From NCBI GenBank assembly GCA_964492845.1, contig CAZBMZ010000012.1, forward strand, positions 1 to 64,000: 64,000 bases of DNA, read 5' to 3'. The notes under the pieces were generated by a model. It did not search any database, had not been told where the DNA came from, and was given only the letters and a program-made list of their open reading frames with translations. Positions 51,019-60,532 of this stretch are shown in pieces. The number at the start of each line of letters is the position of its first letter. Position 1 is the stretch's first letter. The position numbers and the translations under genes were made by a program. Source of the DNA: JADJPF01 sp964492845. Lineage in GTDB: Bacteria > Acidobacteriota > Blastocatellia > Chloracidobacteriales > JADJPF01.

Positions 51019-51043
51019 CTCAAACAATCCTAATTGTTTGAGT

Positions 51044-53770
51044 TTATTTGTATTTTTTGATTTCTAGTTTGTTATCTTTTATATAAACAGTAGTTGCTCC
51101 ATTTAATCCTGTTTGATAAATTTCTGTTCCTAATGTCTTATATCGCTCTAAAACCTCTGGATGAGGGTGTTTGAAGCGTGATTTAGCTGGAGCAGAAATT
51201 ATGGCAAACTTAGGCGATGTTTTTTCTAAAAACTCTTCTGTGCTAGAAGTCTTACTAGCATGATGAGGAACTTTTAACACATCTACCATTAAACCATCAT
51301 TTATATTTGTCAAAATACTTTCTACTTTGTTTTCTATATCTCCTGTAAATAAAATGCTATAACCCTGATAGCTTAAGCGTAAAACTAAAGACTGATTATT
51401 TGCACTAAAGCTTGTTTTATCAACTTTATCGGGCCAAAGCACTTCTATTTTTACTCCATCAATAAAAAAGGTTTGTCCTCTTGACCAAATATTAGTAGTA
51501 ATATTACTAGCGTCAAGTTTTTGCTTAAATTCCATCCATTCCATCTCTAAACCCTTTGAATAAGGCAAAATAGCCTGTTTTATAGCAAAATTTTTTATTA
51601 CTTCATTAAACCCTTGCATATGATCTAAATGTGGATGTGTAACCACAATATAATCAAGCTTTTCCAAGCCTCTTGACCAAAGATAAGGAGAATCTACTTG
51701 CTCACCTATGGAAAATCGTTTTTCTATGGCTTGATTGCCATTTTTTATAGGTATTTCACCACCACTATCAATCATCATAGTAGTACCTTGAGGAAATTGA
51801 ATAAAAATTGCGTCCCCTTGACCAACATCTAAAAATACTATCTCTAAACCTGTAGTTTTATTATTAAAAACATTTGAATAATATTTATTTGGTAAACTAA
51901 TTATTAATAATGAAAATAAATATAAAACTATAATTATTATATTTATAATATAACTTTTCTTCTTCTTTCTTTTTTCTTCTATTTTCTTAACTGGAATAGT
52001 AAATACTTGCCAGTTATCTATCCTTACTAATAAAAATACAATAATTAGCCAATAGCCAATATAATAAATAGTTTGCCAGTTATACCAGCCTGCAATTCTA
52101 TAGCTTAAATAAAAGTATTTTTTGTTGATTAACTCTAAAAATTGCGTCCAGGAAATATAAATAAATAGATCAATTAGATAATTTATAATATATATTAAAT
52201 AGTTAGATAAAGTGTTTATAAAACTATCAAATATTATAAATATTACAAAACATGTTAATAATAAACTCATTAATAACTCTGCCAAAATATTTAAGATAAT
52301 TCCTATAAAAACTACTCGGTGAAAATAAATAATTGAAAGTGGAAGCAGCCCTAGTTGAACAATTATTGATGTAATTAACATTATTACTGCTATTTGTAGT
52401 GGCTTTTGTAAGTAATATTTCTCTAATTTCGCTGCCCAAGGATTTTTTTCTAGATTGTATTTTATGTTTGACTCTGCTTGTTTTTGTGAAAACCGTTTTT
52501 CGCTCCAAAACAATAACTCTGCTAACCATTTAATAATTTTATGTGATTGTGGAGGAAAGGGACTTTTACTATTAGGATACCAATTAGCTATATTCTCTAG
52601 TTTTTTTACCAAAGGAATTACTATTAACAAAATTAAAGAGATTGCTAAAAATGTTAGTTGAAAACTAGCTTCAAACAGTGTTATTGGACGATAAGCTAAT
52701 AAAATTAAACCTGTTATAGCAATTAGATTAGAAGGCTGGGCTTGTCGATAAAATAATGTTCCTATCAACATAACTGTAGCCATAAGTGTTGCCCGTAATA
52801 TTGGTGGATCTGCTCCTGTTACTAAGCTATAAAGCCAAATTAATGAACTAATAACAATAAAATGTATCCATTTATTACTAGAAATTTGCTTAAGTATTTT
52901 ATAAAGCAGCCAAGTTAAAAAAGCTATATGTGAGCCGCTAATTACCAAAATATGATAAAGTCCGCTAACACGAAATTTTTCAGCTATTTCTGCATTTATA
53001 AAACTATCATCTCCCAAAATAATAGCTTTTAAGACAGCAGATCTTTGAAGTTCAAAATTTTGTTCGATAGCATTATTAATATGTTGACGTAGCTTATAAA
53101 TTAGATAAACAAAAGGGTTAGTGTCTTTCTTAGCTAATATAGCCAGCATTTCTTGCCCTTTTACACTTGCAGAAAAATCATATCCTTGTAGCTTAAGTAT
53201 TTCTTTAGTATCCATTCCCCCAGGATTTTGAAATCTTTGTCTAGCTTGTAGTTGTGCTAATACTTGTACAATAGTTCCGGGGGTTAAAATTTCTTGTTGA
53301 TAGTTTTGATCATTTAACCAAAATAGTAGTTTTACCTGAGCAGGTAAATTAATAGTTTTATTATTTCTTATAATAAAATTTGTACGAACACTTAAATAAA
53401 AATAATTATCTGCTATTTTTGGATATTCTGTTATTTCCCCATAGATTTCAACTGTTTGATCTGGTGTCCAATTAGAGTAAATTTGTTTATCAATAATTTG
53501 TTCGGTGTAATTATTTTGCTCTTTTTCTATGGTTGCTAATAAAAAAGCTCCTATTAGAAAGCCAAACATAATAAGTAAGCCAGTTAATTTTTGATATTTC
53601 CTTAAATAATAGAAAATACAAAGAATAATAAGATTAATAATTAAAAAACTTAGTATTAAGGTTTTAGAAATAATTAAAAGATTTGCTAGTAATATTCCTA
53701 GTATAAAAAACAGGAAAAAGTAAAAGATAGGTTGAAATTCAACTTGAAATAAATGAATTTGTTTGTGCAT
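51044..53770 (-). CDS. comEC: ComEC/Rec2 DNA uptake channel protein
   Basis: 908 residues. An N-terminal region with two to three spans and a DUF4131 domain, then the Competence domain with many helices (starting near AIILGDDSFINAEIAEKFRVSGLYHILVISGSH), and a C-terminal metallo-beta-lactamase-like nuclease domain (about 650-900) with FLDVGQGDAIFIQFP and THPHLDHMQG. It forms the inner-membrane channel for single-stranded DNA in natural transformation and may degrade the other strand. GGAG lies 5 nt before the start. No other com genes are adjacent. The metal motif is intact. Confidence 0.95.
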   Translation of the reverse strand: MHKQIHLFQVEFQPIFYFFLFFILGILLANLLIISKTLILSFLIINLIILCIFYYLRKYQKLTGLLIMFGFLIGAFLLATIEKEQNNYTEQIIDKQIYSNWTPDQTVEIYGEITEYPKIADNYFYLSVRTNFIIRNNKTINLPAQVKLLFWLNDQNYQQEILTPGTIVQVLAQLQARQRFQNPGGMDTKEILKLQGYDFSASVKGQEMLAILAKKDTNPFVYLIYKLRQHINNAIEQNFELQRSAVLKAIILGDDSFINAEIAEKFRVSGLYHILVISGSHIAFLTWLLYKILKQISSNKWIHFIVISSLIWLYSLVTGADPPILRATLMATVMLIGTLFYRQAQPSNLIAITGLILLAYRPITLFEASFQLTFLAISLILLIVIPLVKKLENIANWYPNSKSPFPPQSHKIIKWLAELLFWSEKRFSQKQAESNIKYNLEKNPWAAKLEKYYLQKPLQIAVIMLITSIIVQLGLLPLSIIYFHRVVFIGIILNILAELLMSLLLTCFVIFIIFDSFINTLSNYLIYIINYLIDLFIYISWTQFLELINKKYFYLSYRIAGWYNWQTIYYIGYWLIIVFLLVRIDNWQVFTIPVKKIEEKRKKKKSYIINIIIIVLYLFSLLIISLPNKYYSNVFNNKTTGLEIVFLDVGQGDAIFIQFPQGTTMMIDSGGEIPIKNGNQAIEKRFSIGEQVDSPYLWSRGLEKLDYIVVTHPHLDHMQGFNEVIKNFAIKQAILPYSKGLEMEWMEFKQKLDASNITTNIWSRGQTFFIDGVKIEVLWPDKVDKTSFSANNQSLVLRLSYQGYSILFTGDIENKVESILTNINDGLMVDVLKVPHHASKTSSTEEFLEKTSPKFAIISAPAKSRFKHPHPEVLERYKTLGTEIYQTGLNGATTVYIKDNKLEIKKYK

Positions 53771-53811
53771 GATTGCTCCAAATTATTTTAACTTTTAGAA
53801 AAGGTAAATTT

Positions 53812-54159
53812 ATGTCATCAATAGAGTTTTATTGGAAATCGACTTGTAGCACTTGTAGAAATGCAAGGAATTTTCTTTTAACTTCAGGTGTTAGTATGAA
53901 AGAACGGGATTTAGCGAAAAAACCATTCACAAAAGAGGAAATTTTTCAGCTAGTAGAGGGTCGAGACATTTTTAGTTTTATTAATCCAAAAAGCACACCT
54001 TACAAATCACTTGGGCTAAAAGATAAAAGCTTGACTAAAGAAGAAGCTATAAATTTACTAACTCAAGAAGTTAACCTCTTTAAGCGTCCATTTATTATTA
54101 AAGGTGATATGGTTTTATTTGGATTTTCGCTTTCAGAATATCAAAAGCTAATAGAATAA
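53812..54159 (+). CDS. ArsC/Spx-family protein
   Basis: 115 residues. Thioredoxin-like fold of the ArsC/Spx family: FYWKSTCSTCRNARNFL (about 5-21) with a C-x2-C redox pair, a central RDIFSFINPKSTPYK and the late RPFIIKGDMVLFGFS block with the conserved Arg-Pro. Family members include arsenate reductases and the Spx transcription factor; the C-x2-C pair and lack of an Arg triad that I can confirm leave the function open. ATG 53812 with AAGG upstream is chosen over a 13-residue extension. It is divergent from comEC by 41 bp. Confidence 0.85.
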   Translation: MSSIEFYWKSTCSTCRNARNFLLTSGVSMKERDLAKKPFTKEEIFQLVEGRDIFSFINPKSTPYKSLGLKDKSLTKEEAINLLTQEVNLFKRPFIIKGDMVLFGFSLSEYQKLIE

Positions 54160-54319
54160 GCGTAAGGTAATAAACATACGTCTAGCAAAATTTTTAACCG
54201 AGAAATTATTGAACCATATTTAAAAAGTTGCGTATGAGCAAGCACCAAACATTATCTAAAATACCATTAATCTATTATCATAAGATAATTAATCTAAGTT
54301 TTATTTTGAGGGAAATTTT

Positions 54320-55594
54320 ATGACTAAAATCCAAAAAGTTTTTGGCGTTCTTATTATTATCTTTGCCTTAGCTGCTGGCTTTGCCCGTAGTAATGCTGAA
54401 AAAACAGCCCTTATTAATGCAGCCGCAGCAGGCCGCACTGACCAAGTAAAAGTGCTATTAGAAAAAGGAATGGATATAAATTATAGAGATAAATATAAGC
54501 GTTCTGCTTTGCTAATGGCTGCATCTGAAGGACATAGCGACACAGTTAACTTTTTACTTGAAAAAGGTGCTGAACTTAATGCTAAAGATAATAAAGGCAA
54601 CAATGCGCTAGTTATTGCTTCTACCGCAGGACATCTTGATACAGTCAAAGTACTACTAAATAAACAAATTGAAGTAAACGCCAAAAATAACAATGGAGAA
54701 ACTGCCCTCATACATGCAGTTGCAGAAGATCATATTGATGTAACCAATTTACTAATAGAAAATGGTGCTAACCTTAATGTTAAAGACAAAGACGGAGATA
54801 CTCCTTTAACAGTAGCCATTAGAATTAACAGCACAGATATCACTAAACTTCTTTTAGAAAAAGGTGTTGACCCAAATACTAAAGATCGCAATAACTCACC
54901 AATTTTAATTTCGGCTGTCCAACAAGGCGACTTAGACCTAGTAAACCTTCTTTTAGAAAAAGGTGTTGATATTAACACTAAAGATCATGATGGAAACACA
55001 GCTATAGCTTTAGCAATATCAATGAGTGATTTAGATATAACCAAACTTTTACTTGAAAAGGGTGCTGATGTTAATGGTAAAAGTCTTGATGGTGAAACAT
55101 TGTTAATTGATGCGTTAAACAATGAAAATATTGATATTACTAAACTTTTACTTGATAAAGGTGCTGACCTTAATGTTAAAACCGTTGACGGTGATTATCC
55201 ACTACTTCAATTAGTTGCAAATGATAATTTTGAGCTACTTCAACTATTACTTGAAAAAGGTGCTGATCCAAACGTTAAAAATGCTGATGGTGAATTTGCT
55301 TTAATGATAGCTGTTAATAACGACAACAAAGAAACCCTAGAATTATTACTAAATAAAGGTGCTGATGTTAACCTAAAGGATGCTGAAAGCACTACAGCTT
55401 TAATGATAGCTGTAGCTAATGAAAACATTGAAGCTGTTAAATTACTACTTGATAAAGGTGCTGATGTTAACATCAAAAATGCTGAAGGTGAAACAGCCCT
55501 CTTTATTGCTAAAGACATATTTGGAACAGATGAACTAGATACCAATCAGGAACATGAAATAATCAGCTTACTTAAAAAAGCTGGTGCAAAGTAA
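54320..55594 (+). CDS. Exported ankyrin-repeat protein
   Basis: 424 residues. Signal peptide (about 1-25). The remainder is 12 ankyrin repeats of 33 residues, with the TALxxA, D-x2-KLLLEKGADVN pattern; the last repeat is extended. No enzymatic domain is present. Likely a periplasmic protein-binding scaffold; bacterial exported ankyrin proteins have been linked to protection of periplasmic enzymes and to inter-cell interactions. It has a promoter-sized gap upstream and a terminator downstream, so it is monocistronic. Confidence 0.9.
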   Translation: MTKIQKVFGVLIIIFALAAGFARSNAEKTALINAAAAGRTDQVKVLLEKGMDINYRDKYKRSALLMAASEGHSDTVNFLLEKGAELNAKDNKGNNALVIASTAGHLDTVKVLLNKQIEVNAKNNNGETALIHAVAEDHIDVTNLLIENGANLNVKDKDGDTPLTVAIRINSTDITKLLLEKGVDPNTKDRNNSPILISAVQQGDLDLVNLLLEKGVDINTKDHDGNTAIALAISMSDLDITKLLLEKGADVNGKSLDGETLLIDALNNENIDITKLLLDKGADLNVKTVDGDYPLLQLVANDNFELLQLLLEKGADPNVKNADGEFALMIAVNNDNKETLELLLNKGADVNLKDAESTTALMIAVANENIEAVKLLLDKGADVNIKNAEGETALFIAKDIFGTDELDTNQEHEIISLLKKAGAK

Positions 55595-55623
55595 AAAGTA
55601 ATTTTTATCAAAATAAAACTTTA

Positions 55624-55662
55624 TTAAACCGAGAGACTAAAATTCTCTCGGTTTAATTTTTT
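55624..55662 (+). terminator. Rho-independent terminator after the ankyrin gene
   Basis: A 13-bp perfect stem (TTAAACCGAGAGA / TCTCTCGGTTTAA) with a 7-nt loop, followed by TTTTTTG. Confidence 0.9.
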
Positions 55663-55779
55663 GTTAATAGAATATTTAACCTAGCCAAACATAGCCCTAG
55701 AAAAAAAAATGTGTTAGCATAGCTGAGTTATTTTTAAGCACTCAAAACCATTATTAAAAGTTTTCGCCCGGAGTAGTGC

Positions 55780-56907
55780 ATGGTATGGCTATTTTATTTC
55801 TTGGCAATTCTACTTTTTCTTTGGGCCATTTTAGTGTTAGGTTTGGTAATTTATAGCTATTCATCTGTAGCTCAACGAAGTAGACGCGCCCTGCTACGTG
55901 CTAGTTTACAAGCTGCAATTCAACAAAAAATAGCTCAATTTGGCTCTCTAGAAGTCTTAGATAGCAAAGATTTAGCTAGTACTTTGCTTAGTATAAGTAA
56001 AAAAGATAGAAATTGTTTGCGGGATTGCTTAGTAGAATATACTAACGGACTTTATGAAGAAGAAATAAGCAAAATTCGTGAAACCTATGATCAGTTAGGT
56101 TTTTTAAAAAAAGACATTGACACATTACAAAAAGGTAATTGGATAAAGAAATCTGAAGCTGCCATTAGATTAGGACGCATTCATTGTGCAAGCGCAATTG
56201 AAGTTATTACAGCTTTGCTACGAGATGATAATAAAGAAGTGCGTTTGGCTGCTGTTTGTTCACTAGCCGACATTGGCGATTTACGTTCAGTTCCTTCAAT
56301 TATTTATGCACTAGCCGACGCAGATGGCTGGCAAGTATTACAAGTAGCAGATAAATTACTTAATATGCAAGCAGATATAACGCGGCCTCTTTTAGACCTA
56401 CTACAAGCGTCTGGAGCAGTAAAAGAACGTAGGGAGCTTGCACAGAAAACAGTTTTGGAGTTAATTGCTGATTTTGGTCATCGAGGCAGTGAGCGTTTAG
56501 GAGCAAGAGCAGCACGTTTAGCAGCTACAAAATTTTTAAGTAATGACTCTATAGATATGCGAGCGCGTGCTATTCGGGCTATTGCTGCGGTAGGAATAGA
56601 AACTAACGATGAGTTAGATCTAATCTTAAATTGTTTATCAGACAAAGATTGGCCTGTTCGTGCTGTAGCGGCTAAAGCTCTTGGACAATTACAACAAGAA
56701 CAATCTATTCCGGCCCTTACTCGTTCACTGACGGACGAAGCTTGGTGGGTGCGCCATAATGCAGCACATTCACTAGCACTGTTAGGTACTAATGGTTTAG
56801 CAGAACTTCGCACTCAAACCTTAAATCCTGACCGCTTTGCCCGTGATATTGCTAAACAAGTTCTTGAGGAGTTGCAGTTAGATGGAGCAGCTAAGTTTGA
56901 CATCTGA
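55780..56907 (+). CDS. Membrane-anchored HEAT-repeat protein
   Basis: 375 residues. An N-terminal membrane span (about 3-27) is followed by a charged helical region and HEAT/PBS-lyase-type repeats (about 135-370), such as DDNKEVRLAAVCSLADIGD, DKDWPVRAVAAKALGQLQQ and DEAWWVRHNAAHSLALLG. HEAT solenoids act as protein-binding platforms. The start of the next gene, a glycosyltransferase-like protein, lies 26 bp inside this one, so translation is likely coupled and the two may work together at the membrane. Confidence 0.88.
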   Translation: MVWLFYFLAILLFLWAILVLGLVIYSYSSVAQRSRRALLRASLQAAIQQKIAQFGSLEVLDSKDLASTLLSISKKDRNCLRDCLVEYTNGLYEEEISKIRETYDQLGFLKKDIDTLQKGNWIKKSEAAIRLGRIHCASAIEVITALLRDDNKEVRLAAVCSLADIGDLRSVPSIIYALADADGWQVLQVADKLLNMQADITRPLLDLLQASGAVKERRELAQKTVLELIADFGHRGSERLGARAARLAATKFLSNDSIDMRARAIRAIAAVGIETNDELDLILNCLSDKDWPVRAVAAKALGQLQQEQSIPALTRSLTDEAWWVRHNAAHSLALLGTNGLAELRTQTLNPDRFARDIAKQVLEELQLDGAAKFDI

Positions 56908-58363
56908 AAGCCCCAAAATACAACCTCAATCTAATCAACTAGGTAATACCAATAGAGTATTAGCCTTAGTTCTATTGATTAGTCCCTTGCTGTTATTTCT
57001 TCTATTTGTTATTTACTATCTAGTTACTTTATCGGATGCTATCTCGGCTTTTACTTCTGCATTAGCTTTATTAATTGTTTTCCTGTTAACATATTTTATT
57101 ATCACTAGTTTAGCAAGTTTAGGTCAAAGTTTATTTTCCTTACAAATTGCTCGACATAATGTAATTAGCCGACGTTTTAATAGTCGCTTTACCTTGGTTG
57201 ATTCTCCAAAAACTCAGCCTATTTCTATTGTGCTTTGGGTACGCAATCAAGGTTATGGATTAACAGAAACAGTTAAAGCCTTACTAGCACTTAATTATCC
57301 AGACTACGAAATTATCATTATTAATGATGGTTCTACAGATAATACAATGGAGGTTTTAGAAATAGAGTTTGGTTTGCAACCGCTTAATAGAATATTTCGT
57401 CGATCACTTCCAGCTAGTTCCATTACAGCTACTTATACTTCTCCTAAATACCCTATTATTACAGTAGTAGAAAAACCGCACACAGGAAGAGCAGACTGTT
57501 TAAATATTGGAGTTAATTTAGCTAAAGCTCCCTTAATATGTATTGTTGAGCCTAATCATTTGCTTACTCGTGATGCTTTACTACTACTAGCAAAACCATT
57601 TATTGAATACCCTTCAACAACAATTATGACGGTTGGGTTAGGGGAAAAAAGAGTTAATATTGAGGATGTGTCTTTAAGAGAAAACCTACAAGTTATTGAA
57701 AGAAAACACTTTTTCCATAGTAGTCTAATTATTAGAGATAATTTCTGTTTAGTTACTGCTAACAACAATGCTGTTAAATTAGTTAAGAAAACGGAATTAA
57801 TTGAGATAGGAGGCTTTTCTGACTCAGATCTTTCAGACCTAACACTTAATCTTAAAATTCAACAATTATTAAGTGGGAAAAAGCAAAACTATAGATTTTC
57901 CTATATCCCAGATGTTCTTTGCTGGGAAAATAACTTAGCAGAGCCACAAAATGCTTTTGAATTACATAGTAACTGGCAAGCTAGTGTATTAAGAGCAGCT
58001 ATTAGTAACATTAAGCTATTATTTAAGCTAACATCCAAACAATCTTTTTTAGCTTCATGTTTGCTAATTTTAGAAACTCTCAATCCAATATTGACTTTAC
58101 TGGGTATAGTTTTAGCTCCAATAGCTTTTTTAATTGGTGCCATATCCTTAGAATTAACTGTACTTTATTTTATTGCTTTTATTACTTTTTCATTGTTAGT
58201 TAGTTTGAGTGGAATAATTGCTGATGAATTCTCCTTAAGATATCAACACTCACTAGCAGAAATAGTTAACCTAGTATTGGCCTCTTTAGTAGAAAGTCTT
58301 TTTTATCAACCATTTGTTAAATTTTGGCGTGTTCTAGGGGCCCTTCGTACTTTGCTATCTTAA
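56882..58363 (+). CDS. GT2-like membrane protein with divergent catalytic motifs
   Basis: 493 residues. Two N-terminal spans, a GT-A domain (about 115-340) and three or more C-terminal spans, the layout of processive GT2 glycosyltransferases. IIINDGSTDNT (about 155) and the GRADCLNIG segment are conserved. The expected DxD is replaced by EPN (in CIVEPNHLL), the ED motif reads SDSDLSD and no clear QxxRW is seen. It may therefore use an altered mechanism or be catalytically inactive. It overlaps the upstream HEAT gene by 26 bp, a strong sign of a functional pair. Confidence 0.8.
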   Translation: MEQLSLTSESPKIQPQSNQLGNTNRVLALVLLISPLLLFLLFVIYYLVTLSDAISAFTSALALLIVFLLTYFIITSLASLGQSLFSLQIARHNVISRRFNSRFTLVDSPKTQPISIVLWVRNQGYGLTETVKALLALNYPDYEIIIINDGSTDNTMEVLEIEFGLQPLNRIFRRSLPASSITATYTSPKYPIITVVEKPHTGRADCLNIGVNLAKAPLICIVEPNHLLTRDALLLLAKPFIEYPSTTIMTVGLGEKRVNIEDVSLRENLQVIERKHFFHSSLIIRDNFCLVTANNNAVKLVKKTELIEIGGFSDSDLSDLTLNLKIQQLLSGKKQNYRFSYIPDVLCWENNLAEPQNAFELHSNWQASVLRAAISNIKLLFKLTSKQSFLASCLLILETLNPILTLLGIVLAPIAFLIGAISLELTVLYFIAFITFSLLVSLSGIIADEFSLRYQHSLAEIVNLVLASLVESLFYQPFVKFWRVLGALRTLLS

Positions 58364-58384
58364 AAATACTTGTCAGAAAATTTT

Positions 58385-59017
58385 ATGAGGATTACAGAAA
58401 TATACCAAAGTATTCAAGGGGAATCATCTTTTGCTGGTTTGCCCTGTATTTTTGTACGCACAACAGGTTGCGACCTGCGTTGTAGTTGGTGTGACAGCGA
58501 ATTTGCATTTTATGGTGGTGAAAAACTCTCTTTAGAACAAATTATAAACAAAATACAAAGCTTTCCTGTTCGACTAGTAGAACTTACTGGAGGAGAACCT
58601 TTACTACAAAAAGATATTCCTACCCTAGCCTATCAATTACTTGAACTAGGCTACACAGTTATGATTGAAACAGGCGGACATCGGGATGTTTCAGTTTTAG
58701 ATCCTAGGGTAATTAAGATAATGGACATTAAATGCCCTGCTAGTGGGGAGAGTGAAAAAAATCTTTGGTCTAATTTAGACTATTTAACACAACAAGATGA
58801 AATTAAATTTGTTATTGCTAATCGCTCAGATTATGAATGGGTTAGGGAAATTATCAATAAATATAACCTTGGAAGATTTCGCCTTTTAGCTTCTCCAGTT
58901 TATGAAAAAATTCAGCCACAAGCTTTGGTAGAATGGATATTAGACGATAATTTGCCTGTAAGATTTCAACTTCAATTACACAAGTACGTTTGGGCAGCAG
59001 ATAAAAGAGGCGTTTAG
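58385..59017 (+). CDS. queE: 7-carboxy-7-deazaguanine synthase
   Basis: 210 residues. Radical SAM enzyme of queuosine/7-deazaguanine synthesis, converting 6-carboxy-tetrahydropterin to CDG. C29-x3-C33-x2-C36 holds the [4Fe-4S] cluster, and IYQSIQGESSFAGLPCIFVR and VELTGGEPLLQ are family hallmarks. TTG 58370 would add five residues, but ATG 58385 fits the family start MRITEIYQS. Other que genes are not in the window. It follows the GT2-like gene by 21 bp and may be co-transcribed. Confidence 0.94.
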   Translation: MRITEIYQSIQGESSFAGLPCIFVRTTGCDLRCSWCDSEFAFYGGEKLSLEQIINKIQSFPVRLVELTGGEPLLQKDIPTLAYQLLELGYTVMIETGGHRDVSVLDPRVIKIMDIKCPASGESEKNLWSNLDYLTQQDEIKFVIANRSDYEWVREIINKYNLGRFRLLASPVYEKIQPQALVEWILDDNLPVRFQLQLHKYVWAADKRGV

Positions 59018-59025
59018 TAATTTTC

Positions 59026-59493
59026 TTAGATAAGCTGATTTACTAGGGCTAAGGTTTCTGCCAATTCTTTTGCAGCACGTCTTATACGAAGTCCTACACG
59101 ATCAATATTTGTTTGTTGGTCAAAAATCACAATCAAAATAGCTCTTTCTCCTAACGCTGACATATGTGCGCCCCAACGTTTACCTTCCACAGAAAGAGCA
59201 GAAAAGTTACTTCCATTAACTAAATTTGCTAAAGCATCACAAGCTAAAGTTTTTCCTACAATTAAAGCTACTAGGTCTGTAGTATGAATATTTCCTAAGT
59301 CACCATAAGAAATAGAGTCTTTGCCGCTACGCTCAATAATAAAAACATGTCTAGCATTAGCATCTTCCTGAAGTTTTTTTACTAACTCCATTAAATTACT
59401 AGAACTAGCCCATCCTTCTTTGACAATTAAGGATGATGTTTGCTGGCTACGCTTATTAAATAAATCGTGATAGAACTGGGCATTTAATTGCAT
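59026..59493 (-). CDS. Roadblock/LC7 domain protein
   Basis: 155 residues. The LC7/roadblock fold is suggested by ARHVFIIERSGKDSISYGD (about 45-63), the DLVALIVGKTLACDALANLV helix and the two closing strands and long C-terminal helix. In bacteria such proteins (MglB-like) regulate small Ras-like GTPases controlling polarity or motility. No MglA-type GTPase is adjacent. It is convergent with queE with an 8-bp gap and has three stem-loops upstream. Confidence 0.75.
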   Translation of the reverse strand: MQLNAQFYHDLFNKRSQQTSSLIVKEGWASSSNLMELVKKLQEDANARHVFIIERSGKDSISYGDLGNIHTTDLVALIVGKTLACDALANLVNGSNFSALSVEGKRWGAHMSALGERAILIVIFDQQTNIDRVGLRIRRAAKELAETLALVNQLI

Positions 59494-59523
59494 AAAACGA
59501 GGTTTTGTTAATTTATTTATTTT

Positions 59524-59593
59524 TTGGCAGTCACCTGCCTTATTTCTTGGCAGTCACCTGCCAAGCTAAAGGTTGTGTCATCGCTTGGGCGAT
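59524..59593. repeat. Two direct repeats, each a hairpin, plus a third stem-loop
   Basis: TTGGCAGTCACCTGCC occurs twice with a 23-bp period (59524-59539 and 59547-59562). Each copy is an inverted repeat, GGCAG/CTGCC around TCAC. A third hairpin, ATCGC-ttgg-GCGAT, is at 59580-59593. They fill the gap between the TetR stop and the roadblock start and resemble REP-type elements. Confidence 0.7.
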
Positions 59594-59621
59594 TCTGAAA
59601 GATAAAATACCAAATTACACT

Positions 59622-60317
59622 TTAGCTAACAACTAGCGGCATATCAATAATTTCTTCTGTTTTAGCCTCATTATTTATTTTATTAGCTAGTCTTTTTAGC
59701 TCTAGCTCCCTTGGTTCAATTCCGTGATAACGCAAAATAGCTTCCCTAGCTAGTTTGCCATAATGTTTTAAGTCCTGATCTGTTCCCATAAATAGCCATT
59801 GAATCCCAAGACCTTCAATAATTGCACGCATTACAAGTGAAGCATCATTAATATCAATATCTCGAAACAATGCACAGCGTTGCCCATTTTCAATAATTTT
59901 ACGGTAATGCTCATGACAGGCTTGATAAAATGCTCGGTTAATTTTGGCATATTCTTCTTTTCGGCTACCCTGACCTAAACAATCTAGATAGATACGGAAA
60001 AAAGCTCTATGTAATTTAACAGAATCAAATGCTTGATCTACTACATTATTAAGTTGTATTAAGGGATCTTTGCTAGTATTTACTGCGGTTTCAAAGCGTT
60101 GAGCAACTAATTGAGTAAGCCATTCAAACAGAGCTAAAAAGACATCCTCTTTTGTTTCAAAATAATAAAGCACTGCTCCTTTAGATAATTTTGCTTGTTT
60201 AGCAATATCTTCAATGCGTACTTTGGAAAAGTCTTTTTTAATAAAAACGCTATGAGCAGCAGAGACAATTTGTTGTCGTCTGATGGCTTCATTTTCTGGT
60301 GAAACAGTTCGGGCCAT
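59622..60317 (-). CDS. TetR-family transcription regulator
   Basis: 231 residues. The N-terminal TetR helix-turn-helix is clear: RRQQIVSAAHSVFIKKDFSKVRIEDIAKQAKLSKGAVLYYFETKEDVF, shown in parts around residues 13-58. The C-terminal ligand domain includes a TetR_C-like helix set of no specific type. It is divergent from an unknown gene and hemY and may repress them; the 215-bp gap lacks an obvious palindrome I could assign. Ligand unknown. Confidence 0.9.
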   Translation of the reverse strand: MARTVSPENEAIRRQQIVSAAHSVFIKKDFSKVRIEDIAKQAKLSKGAVLYYFETKEDVFLALFEWLTQLVAQRFETAVNTSKDPLIQLNNVVDQAFDSVKLHRAFFRIYLDCLGQGSRKEEYAKINRAFYQACHEHYRKIIENGQRCALFRDIDINDASLVMRAIIEGLGIQWLFMGTDQDLKHYGKLAREAILRYHGIEPRELELKRLANKINNEAKTEEIIDMPLVVS

Positions 60318-60532
60318 AATTTTTCTACTTGGAACTTATTTGTAATGTTATTAAAAACCTCAACTAATATACACGCTAGCCGTTTTCTTGGCAACAATCT
60401 CCATTTTAATTTTAACTGTCGCAAAGTATGCTAATGCTTCAAGCCCATTGATGTTGCTAATAAACAATAAATTAAATAGACTCAGAAGTTATCCTTATCC
60501 TAAATAATTATTAATTTGGAGCTATATATATA

